12,478 bases of DNA from Candidatus Rifleibacteriota bacterium (lineage in GTDB: Bacteria; Riflebacteria; Ozemobacteria; Ozemobacterales; Ozemobacteraceae), in assembly GCA_029560455.1 (NCBI GenBank), contig JAKQKW010000130.1, forward strand, positions 1 to 12,478, given 5' to 3'. Position numbers and translations under genes: made by a program. The stretch's first letter is position 1. Each line of letters starts with the position of its first letter. Under the pieces are notes generated by a model. The model searched no databases, was not told the DNA's origin, and saw nothing but the letters and a program-made list of their open reading frames with translations. Positions 7,673 to 12,478 of this stretch are shown in pieces.

Positions 7673-10271
7673 CGCCAGCAGACTGCCGGTTCCGGGAACT
7701 GTAATCAATGGCTGCCGGATTGTCTCAGAGGTTGGTGCCGGCGGCATGGGCTCTGTTTTCAAGGCCCTCGACGAGACGCTCGGCAGGCATGTCGCCATCA
7801 AAATCATGCACCAGGCATCTGATGAGCGCATCGGCCGCACCCGATTTCTGCGCGAGGCCTCGGCAATTGCCCGCCTTGACCACCCTTCGATCGTCAAGAT
7901 CTACAGTTATGGCGAATATAACGGTCAGCCCTTTTTTATCATGGAATACGTCGAGGGCTGGTCAATTCGAGATTTCATCTCGCGCTGCCGGTTCATTCAT
8001 TATGCCGGGCATTCGCTGAGCGATCTGAAATTTTCGGGTTATCTGCGGCTGGCAGCCCCGGGAACCCCGATGTTTCTGCAGGACCTGGTCGAAAACCCGC
8101 TGGCAAATCCAGACTACCCGGCCAAGGTTCGCAGACTGATGCATTCAGCGGCATCGGCACTGGCTGAAGCGCATCGCAACGAAATCATTCACCGCGACAT
8201 CAAATCGTCGAATATTCTGATCAGCGATGATGCAAGAGTTAAGATCGTCGACTTCGGGCTGGTCAAGCAGCGCGGCGACAGCGAACTGACGAAAGCCGAG
8301 CAGTTCATGGGCACACTTTCCTATGCGGCGCCTGAGCAACTGATGGGCGAACGGGGCCGGGTAACGGCGCAGACCGATATCTACAGTCTCGGGATCGTCA
8401 TGTATGAGCTTGCCACCCTTACCCACCCGATCAAAGGCGAAGACCCGGCAGCGCTGGTAGCTTTCATCACGCAGGGCAATATCAAGCCGCCGCGCGAGAT
8501 CAACCCGCATGTTTCCGGTGATTTTGAGGCTATCATCATGAAATGCCTCGACCGCAACCCGGGGCGGCGTTATCAGAGTGCCGCCGAACTGGCCGAAGAT
8601 CTGCTGCTGCGCAAGACGCAGCCCAACTGGTTCAGCGGTTTCAAAGACATGCTCAGGGGCTGGTTTCTCAAAGAGAGTCATATTATTGAGCCGGCCGGAG
8701 AAGAAAAGGGCAGATCGGTGACTGGCGCAGTCGAAGAAGAGCCTGACCCGGAATCACCGCCGGGAGTGGCGCTGAAATTTCTGCGGTCGGCACGCCAGAA
8801 GTTTTTTGTGAATTTTGCCGTCATCGAGGCCATCGACGAGTTGCGTCAGGCCCGCGAGCTCGACCCCGACAACGCCGACATTATTTTTCTGATGTGTTTT
8901 GCGCTCAATACGGTTGCAGAGAACACTGAGATCAAGCACATCATCGAGGCTTCGTCACAGATGGCCGAAAGTGAAAATGAAAAGGATCGTGGCAAATACG
9001 AGCTGTCACGGCAGGTTTTCATGCTGCGCGATTACGAAGAGGGCCGAAAACAGGCGGTCAGACTGCAGCAGGTCTACCCTGACGACACCGATTTTGAATT
9101 TGCGCTGTTTTTCTGCCTTGAAACGCTCGGCAACTATACCGAAGCGATCAGGGTCGGCGAAAATCTGACGCGCAAGGCTCCTGAGAACAACATCATGGCG
9201 GTGGCGCAGAGTGAATGTTATTTCTCGATCATGGATTTCCGGCGCGCGATCGAGGTTCTCAGGGTCCGTATCGAGAAGCATCCTGACTTTCACAACCTGC
9301 GGCTGAAGGTCATTCAGGCGCTGCTGCTGAGCGGCCGCTATGACGAAGCAGCCGCTGAAGCCGAGCAATCGCTTGCCAAAGACCCGATGAACATGCTGAT
9401 GCAGTTTTATTACGGCCGAATCCTGGCGTGCCGCAATGAGCTGCAGAAGTCTTATGGCGCTTTCAGACTTGCGGTTGGGCTGCCGGGCGATGAAGGTCTC
9501 AGAGCCATGGGCTATTATTCCCTCTACCGGGTCATGGAACTGCTCAACCGCAACGAAACCGCAGTGCGGCACCTCAGGCAGGCGCGCAAAATCAAGCCGC
9601 AGATGGCTTTTCTCACGACCCAGGAGTTGCAGAAAACTGTTGAAGCAGAGCTTATGCCCGGCATCAGAGATGAGTTCAGCGATGAGCCGTGGTTCGCGAC
9701 GGTGCGCAAGTATGCGCGCCTTATCTGCGCTGACTCGGCCGATATCAGGTCATACACGATCGGCAACTACGGCTGCACTTCGGTTCTGGTGGTTCACCCC
9801 AACGGCAGTTTTTCACATCAGCTGATTTTCAGCAATTTCAACATGTATGATTATGAAGAGCTGTACACCCAGCTCTGGCTGCCTGAGCTGGCCAGTTCGC
9901 CATTCATCGACGAGAACGGCAACATTCTCACTTCGGTGTTTTATAAAATTGAAGGAGCTATCGGCGGCGGTATCGCTTCTCTTACTCTTGCCGAGCCCTG
10001 GAAATCAGGCCGCGGCAGTCACATCTGCTGTCGCCTTGCCGACGGCCGCCTCGAAAAAACGCCGGAAGGCAAAAAGTTCGTATTACCGGCCCTTCCTCAG
10101 CCCGCCTGCCGTCGTCAGGCCTTTCTCATTGTTGTACCGGCAGCAATGACCGCCGACGCTTTCACCGTCGAGCCCGAAGAAACGGTCGCTTACGAAAAAA
10201 GCCGCGTTTACTGCTATTTTCCCTACCTGACCGCCGGCGAAACCTTCAGCCTCGAATTTAAACTGAAATAA
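7665..10271 (+). CDS. Serine/threonine protein kinase with TPR repeats and unknown C-terminal domain
   Basis: An 868-residue, apparently soluble Hanks-type kinase. Its kinase domain spans about residues 10-315: glycine loop GAGGMG (24-29), VAIK lysine K46, helix-C E64, HRDIKSSN (176-183; catalytic D178, K180, N183), DFG (D196), APE (222-224), D238 in DIYSLG, and R301. All catalytic residues are present. Between EYVEGWSIRDFI and the HRD helix lies an unusual insertion of about 40 residues (roughly 106-148). A linker (320-370) with no membrane segment leads to several TPR-like units (about 375-650), expected to bind partner proteins. Residues ~680-868 form a beta-rich domain that I do not recognise. 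AGGAGG lies eight bases upstream of the ATG, inside the end of the HAD gene. Unlike many bacterial kinases of this kind it has no transmembrane or PASTA part. Substrates are unknown; the neighbouring phosphatase and peptidase are only positional hints. Confidence 0.88.
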   Translation: MNNASRLPVPGTVINGCRIVSEVGAGGMGSVFKALDETLGRHVAIKIMHQASDERIGRTRFLREASAIARLDHPSIVKIYSYGEYNGQPFFIMEYVEGWSIRDFISRCRFIHYAGHSLSDLKFSGYLRLAAPGTPMFLQDLVENPLANPDYPAKVRRLMHSAASALAEAHRNEIIHRDIKSSNILISDDARVKIVDFGLVKQRGDSELTKAEQFMGTLSYAAPEQLMGERGRVTAQTDIYSLGIVMYELATLTHPIKGEDPAALVAFITQGNIKPPREINPHVSGDFEAIIMKCLDRNPGRRYQSAAELAEDLLLRKTQPNWFSGFKDMLRGWFLKESHIIEPAGEEKGRSVTGAVEEEPDPESPPGVALKFLRSARQKFFVNFAVIEAIDELRQARELDPDNADIIFLMCFALNTVAENTEIKHIIEASSQMAESENEKDRGKYELSRQVFMLRDYEEGRKQAVRLQQVYPDDTDFEFALFFCLETLGNYTEAIRVGENLTRKAPENNIMAVAQSECYFSIMDFRRAIEVLRVRIEKHPDFHNLRLKVIQALLLSGRYDEAAAEAEQSLAKDPMNMLMQFYYGRILACRNELQKSYGAFRLAVGLPGDEGLRAMGYYSLYRVMELLNRNETAVRHLRQARKIKPQMAFLTTQELQKTVEAELMPGIRDEFSDEPWFATVRKYARLICADSADIRSYTIGNYGCTSVLVVHPNGSFSHQLIFSNFNMYDYEELYTQLWLPELASSPFIDENGNILTSVFYKIEGAIGGGIASLTLAEPWKSGRGSHICCRLADGRLEKTPEGKKFVLPALPQPACRRQAFLIVVPAAMTADAFTVEPEETVAYEKSRVYCYFPYLTAGETFSLEFKLK

Positions 10272-10291
10272 CCGATCAACAGGAGCGACCC

Positions 10292-10678
10292 ATGACCCCA
10301 CGTGCAGTTGTCGAGGCTTTTTATGCGGCGATGAACAGCAATGATTTTACGGCGGCAACACGCTGGCTGGCAGAAGATTTTGAATGTTTCTGGCCGCAGT
10401 CGTCAGAGCTGATCTGCGGGCGCCGCAATTTTGCCGCGATCAACAGCGCCTACCCCGCCAACGGTCGCTGGGTATTCGAAACCGATTCGCTGGTCGCCGA
10501 TGGCAATCAGGTTGTTACCAGTATCAGAGTGACAGACGGGGTCATCAGAGCCAGAGCGATAACCTTTCACACCGTTGAAAACGACCTGATCAGCCGCCAG
10601 ACAGAATACTGGCCCGACCCATTCGAAGCCCCGGCCTGGCGGCGGCAGTGGGTAAGACTAACCGCTGCCGAGCCCTGA
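10292..10678 (+). CDS. NTF2/SnoaL-like small protein
   Basis: A 128-residue protein with the cone-like alpha+beta NTF2/SnoaL pattern: an N-terminal helix (VVEAFYAAMNSNDF), then beta strands ending in EYWPDPFEAPAWR (104-116), a common ending in this family. Members include enzymes and non-catalytic ligand binders, so a role cannot be assigned. AGGAG at 10281-10285 lies six bases before the ATG and the gene starts 20 nt after the kinase stop, so it is probably the last gene of the plus-strand run. No convincing terminator is visible directly after it. Confidence 0.7.
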   Translation: MTPRAVVEAFYAAMNSNDFTAATRWLAEDFECFWPQSSELICGRRNFAAINSAYPANGRWVFETDSLVADGNQVVTSIRVTDGVIRARAITFHTVENDLISRQTEYWPDPFEAPAWRRQWVRLTAAEP

Positions 10679-10840
10679 AATTAACCAAACTGATATCTGT
10701 TTGTCTCACGTTCCGGGAGCATTATACAGATCAGCTAAAAGTGCTTTGGCTCTTTATTGCAACAACACGATCGATCGACTCTCCGATCAAAACTGATCCC
10801 ACTTGCTGGTAGAATCGCCTGGCTCCGACGGAGCAAAAGC
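10679..10840. other. AT-richer intergenic stretch with weak hairpin
   Basis: No gene is supported here. The stretch holds a short hairpin GCTCC-GAC-GGAGC (10822-10834) too small to be called a terminator, and a CGATCGATCG palindrome near 10770. No T-run follows either. A reading frame continuous with the RHH gene is open from 10803, but it runs through the inverted repeat and has no ribosome-binding site, so it is not taken as coding. Confidence 0.4.
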
Positions 10841-10895
10841 TGCAAAAATAACTAATGTAACATTGTTTACAAATGTTACATTAGTTATTTTTGCA
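10841..10895. repeat. 24-bp perfect inverted repeat with two palindromic operator-like sites
   Basis: Arms at 10841-10864 and 10872-10895 are perfect reverse complements over 24 bp, separated by GTTTACA (7 nt). Inside each arm is an 11-bp palindrome AATGTWACATT (10854-10864, centre 10859; 10872-10882, centre 10877), so the sites are 18 bp apart centre to centre. The repeat lies about 28 bp before the start of the RHH gene. A pair of nested palindromes upstream of a DNA-binding antitoxin suggests an autoregulatory operator. A structured leader RNA, or an end of a mobile element, are alternatives. Confidence 0.7.
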
Positions 10896-10922
10896 TATAT
10901 TTATTTTAGAGGTGGTTTAAAA

Positions 10923-11222
10923 ATGAAATCCGAAGCAAAAACAAGTATGATCCGGGTGAACGAACATACCCACAGGATGTTGAAGGGTCTGGCTGGTCTG
11001 AACGGCTTAACCATGTCTGAAATGCTTGAAAAAATGGTTTCGTTCTGGACAGGACATAATGAGAATACCGAAGAATGTAAGCTTTGCCGCCAATATGGCC
11101 ATGAGCCAAACGAACTGACACGCGAAGTGATTGAGAATGCCGACCGTGGCATCGGGCTTTCTGAGCCAGTTTCTTCTGAGGAATTCTTCAAAAAGTTCGA
11201 TAAAAACTACGGCAACAAATGA
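10923..11222 (+). CDS. Ribbon-helix-helix antitoxin-like protein with CxxC insertion
   Basis: A 99-residue protein. Residues 1-40 have the ribbon-helix-helix pattern of Arc/RelB-type DNA-binding antitoxins (strand SMIRVN then two helices). Residues 65-93 (beginning ELTREVIENADRG and ending SSEEFFKKFD) resemble the toxin-neutralising tail of RelB/DinJ antitoxins. Between them is a CKLC pair (C52, C55) with H60, which could be a zinc knuckle; this is not a usual part of the family. The chosen ATG has the near-ideal AGAGGTGG seven bases upstream; an upstream in-frame start at 10803 would read through the inverted repeat and has no SD. The stop overlaps the next ORF as ATGA. The expected downstream toxin is not evident. 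Base composition is lower in GC than the flanking core genes, consistent with transfer. Confidence 0.6.
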   Translation: MKSEAKTSMIRVNEHTHRMLKGLAGLNGLTMSEMLEKMVSFWTGHNENTEECKLCRQYGHEPNELTREVIENADRGIGLSEPVSSEEFFKKFDKNYGNK

Positions 11223-11323
11223 GCCTGAATCCGCAAGAAGCCAAGTGCGAAGTGAAAATCAGTGAGAACAGGGTTCTGCAGCTTTCAGAACTGCTGCCAT
11301 TCGACTGGAAAAGCGCTAAATAA
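11219..11323 (+). CDS. 34-codon ORF coupled to the RHH gene; possible remnant
   Basis: Its ATG overlaps the RHH stop codon (ATGA) and the ORF encodes 34 residues ending in LSELLPFDWKSAK. The same frame remains open-looking past the TAA at 11321 with only one more stop, ending near 11418 (…LVENVKQLLFRHRLLNEIKL…), as expected if a longer coupled gene had been truncated by point mutation. The ELLPxxWK ending also resembles the extreme C-terminus of IS66-type transposases, but a match that short cannot be trusted. It could be a toxin remnant, a short real partner of the RHH protein, or chance. Confidence 0.3.
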   Translation: MSLNPQEAKCEVKISENRVLQLSELLPFDWKSAK

Positions 11324-11399
11324 GAAAAAGACCTCGACTGACTCGTTGAGAATGTAAAGCAGTTGCTCTTCCGGCATAGGCTGTTAAACGAGATCAAGC

Positions 11400-11735
11400 T
11401 TACAGAAATACCTTATATGCAACATTAAAAAGCTCGCCAAGCTTTTTTGCAAGGGCTTTTCCTATTGGTCTATCGCCTTTTTCCATTGCAGAAATATTCG
11501 GCTGTTTCAATCCAAGCTGTTCTGCAAGCCATTTTTGCGATTTACCATCACGATAACGCAAGCCACGCAGTATTTTTCCCGGCTGATTGTCCGGAAGAAC
11601 TTCTTCCCAAGCAACGCTGTCATCAGCTTCTTCTTCGACTTGCCCACCAAGCGCGACAACCACGTTTTTGATATCTTCAAGTTTCCTGGCCGGAACACGA
11701 AACTTAACGCTCATCAGATTGCTATTTGGCAGCAT
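11400..11735 (-). CDS. XRE-family HTH antitoxin of a HigBA-like pair
   Basis: A 111-residue protein with a C-terminal Cro/CI-type helix-turn-helix: about residues 55-108, with SQKWLAEQLGLKQPNISAMEKG as helices 2 and 3. It probably binds its own operator and neutralises the toxin encoded just upstream. The N-terminal ~50 residues are acidic (VEEEADDSVAWEE) and could be the toxin-contact part. The start ATG has AGGAG ten bases upstream (CAGGAGAATAAATAAT). Toxin precedes antitoxin, as in higBA, with a 26-nt gap. It is convergent with the RHH gene on the other strand. Confidence 0.8.
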   Translation of the reverse strand: MLPNSNLMSVKFRVPARKLEDIKNVVVALGGQVEEEADDSVAWEEVLPDNQPGKILRGLRYRDGKSQKWLAEQLGLKQPNISAMEKGDRPIGKALAKKLGELFNVAYKVFL

Positions 11736-11761
11736 ATTATTTATTCTCCTGTTTTATTTGT

Positions 11762-12031
11762 CTAATAGTCGGCGTTTTCATGCGTGCCGGCATATACGAT
11801 CTTAACGACGTTTTTGTCGATCACTTTCCATATGGCAACGTAGGTCGGTCGGCCAGCTTTAAGATGGCAATGGTGTTCTCCAGTGCCTAATTTGCTGTAA
11901 TGCGGCCAGTTTCCACGCACAGGACCCTGATGAATGATATCTTTAACCAGAGCCCTCAATACTTCTCGTATCTTTTCAGGGAGCTTCGCCGCCTGTTTCG
12001 CCGCTTTTCCGGAAAATGTTACTTCGGTCAT
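11762..12031 (-). CDS. RelE/HigB-like toxin of the HigBA-like pair
   Basis: An 89-residue basic protein of the RelE/ParE superfamily: N-terminal helix pair (residues ~9-33) followed by a beta sheet with HHCHLKAGRPTYVAIWKV (53-70) and a THEN-A-DY end (83-89), a pattern of small translational-repressor toxins. RelE members are ribosome-dependent mRNA endonucleases and HigB behaves likewise; activity here is inferred from family and the antitoxin neighbour. Good candidate catalytic or RNA-binding residues are H54, H56, K58, R61 and Y64. AGAGG lies seven bases before the ATG, below a strong promoter. It is the first gene of the pair. Confidence 0.8.
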   Translation of the reverse strand: MTEVTFSGKAAKQAAKLPEKIREVLRALVKDIIHQGPVRGNWPHYSKLGTGEHHCHLKAGRPTYVAIWKVIDKNVVKIVYAGTHENADY

Positions 12032-12066
12032 GTATTAACCTCTGTAATATATAGCATCCAAACATA

Positions 12067-12095
12067 AATATATCAAAAAAAGGTATATTCGTCAA
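12067..12095 (-). promoter_or_regulatory. Sigma70-type promoter with overlapping operator for the HigBA-like pair
   Basis: On the minus strand TTGACG (12090-12095) and TATATT (12067-12072) are 17 bp apart. The whole space between them is a near-perfect inverted repeat, AATATATC (12067-12074) and GGTATATT (12082-12089), separated by seven A:T pairs. The -10 lies within one arm and the -35 abuts the other, so a repressor bound here would block RNA polymerase. This fits autoregulation by the XRE antitoxin. The start point would be near 12060. Confidence 0.75.
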
Positions 12096-12166
12096 ACTAT
12101 TTGCCATAATTTAAAAGGAAATGCTACCTATCCTAAGTGAATCAACTTTTAGAGCCCTGAAACAGA

Positions 12167-12194
12167 CCGGGGGCCCCGCATTGCGGGGCCCCGG
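12167..12194 (-). terminator. GC-rich hairpin after the right-edge gene
   Basis: A 12-bp stem (CCGGGGGCCCCGC, 12167-12179, with one bulged G, pairing with 12183-12194) and a 3-nt loop ATT. It lies 24 nt after the minus-strand stop of the right-edge gene, so it probably ends that transcript. No clean T-run follows on either strand, so it may be a Rho-independent terminator of weak type or a bidirectional one. Confidence 0.6.
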
Positions 12195-12218
12195 TTTATC
12201 TGGTCGTTATCAGAGGAT

Positions 12219-12478
12219 TTATTTTTTGGCGGCTTTGCTGGCGGCGCCGTTTACGTATTTGTCGAAGGTTTCTCGGTTGATGGTGGCGGCTTTGTCGCTG
12301 AGAATTTCTTTTTTCTTGAGGGTCTTGATAACTGACAGAGGCATGGTGGCTTTCGGGTTGTAAATGAAACTCGGAATCGCCCAGAGTTTTACCTGGCGTT
12401 CTTTCGGCAGGGCGCTGTTGAGAAGAATTACCACGTTGTTGGTGCAGTTGTTTCTGATGGTGTGGTAATACTCGCCCT
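12219..12478 (-). CDS. 3' end of a gene, possibly DUF4105 (Lnb N-terminal periplasmic domain type)
   Basis: The frame is open to the window edge, so only about 85 C-terminal residues are visible. They begin GEYYHTIRNNCTNNVVILLN. The NNCT pattern followed by an aliphatic stretch is like the active-site region of DUF4105 proteins, found as periplasmic domains of apolipoprotein-related Lnb enzymes. The rest is lysine- and threonine-rich, ending VNGAASKAAKK. No signal peptide can be judged because the start is outside the window. The family call rests on one short motif and could be wrong. Confidence 0.4.
   Translation of the reverse strand, partial: GEYYHTIRNNCTNNVVILLNSALPKERQVKLWAIPSFIYNPKATMPLSVIKTLKKKEILSDKAATINRETFDKYVNGAASKAAKK

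Noticed and set aside
10803..10922. Upstream extension of the RHH gene from 10803
   Set aside because: It would read through the inverted repeat, has no SD, and adds a hydrophobic stretch with no family match; the ATG at 10923 has a near-ideal SD.
11427..11447. Hairpin AAAAAGCT…AGCTTTTT inside the XRE gene as a terminator for the RHH transcript
   Set aside because: The 8-bp AT-rich stem lies in coding sequence where the Lys-Leu-Gly-Glu-Leu-Phe codons explain it; possible but not supported.
12121..12363. Plus-strand open frame across the right-edge hairpin
   Set aside because: It crosses a strong hairpin and runs antisense to the right-edge gene; only the minus frame makes a protein-like sequence with a recognisable motif.
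1..12478. CRISPR array, rRNA, tRNA or complete insertion sequence
   Set aside because: No regularly spaced direct repeats, no tRNA cloverleaf pattern and no complete transposase were seen; I could not run covariance models.

Overview
This window looks like a chromosomal segment from a moderately GC-rich bacterium that I cannot place by sequence reading alone. The holB-ricT adjacency is the Firmicutes-type arrangement. A WecA/TagO-type sugar-phosphate transferase, a Hanks kinase fused to TPR repeats, and a possible periplasmic DUF4105-type protein at the right edge would fit an uncultured Gram-negative (diderm) lineage. The Riflebacteria/Ozemobacteria group is a guess, not a result. Codon use and base composition look uniform from about 220 to 10680. 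From about 10680 to 12160 the DNA is visibly more AT-rich (judged by eye).

Layout. (1) 1-223: short non-coding edge with a strong hairpin terminator. (2) 224-5071, minus strand: four genes read right to left, namely an ArsB/NhaD-superfamily ion transporter with a good sigma70-type promoter, a WecA/TagO-like polyprenyl-phosphate HexNAc-1-phosphate transferase, DNA polymerase III delta' (holB) and a RicT/YaaT-like PSP1 protein. The last three overlap or are coupled (14-nt overlap, then GTGA). (3) 5204-10678, plus strand: a divergent run of four closely spaced genes, namely a pepF/M3 metallopeptidase, a PNK3P-like HAD phosphatase, a large serine/threonine kinase with TPR repeats and an unrecognised C-terminal domain, and an NTF2/SnoaL-like protein. 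(4) 10679-12160: an AT-rich accessory patch. It holds a 24-bp perfect inverted repeat containing two copies of a smaller palindrome, a ribbon-helix-helix antitoxin-like gene coupled to a 34-codon ORF or remnant, and, convergent to it, a HigBA-like toxin-antitoxin pair with a well-formed promoter and probable operator. (5) 12167-12478: a GC-rich hairpin and the 3' end of a minus-strand gene, possibly DUF4105, running off the window.

How the parts relate. The minus-strand run mixes housekeeping replication (holB, ricT) with envelope precursor synthesis and transport. The plus-strand run may couple a soluble kinase/TPR signalling protein to a phosphatase and a peptidase, but the sequence shows only proximity and a translational overlap. 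The strongest candidate for something undescribed is the inverted-repeat/RHH/short-ORF unit at 10841-11323, followed by the C-terminal domain and kinase insertion of the large STK.
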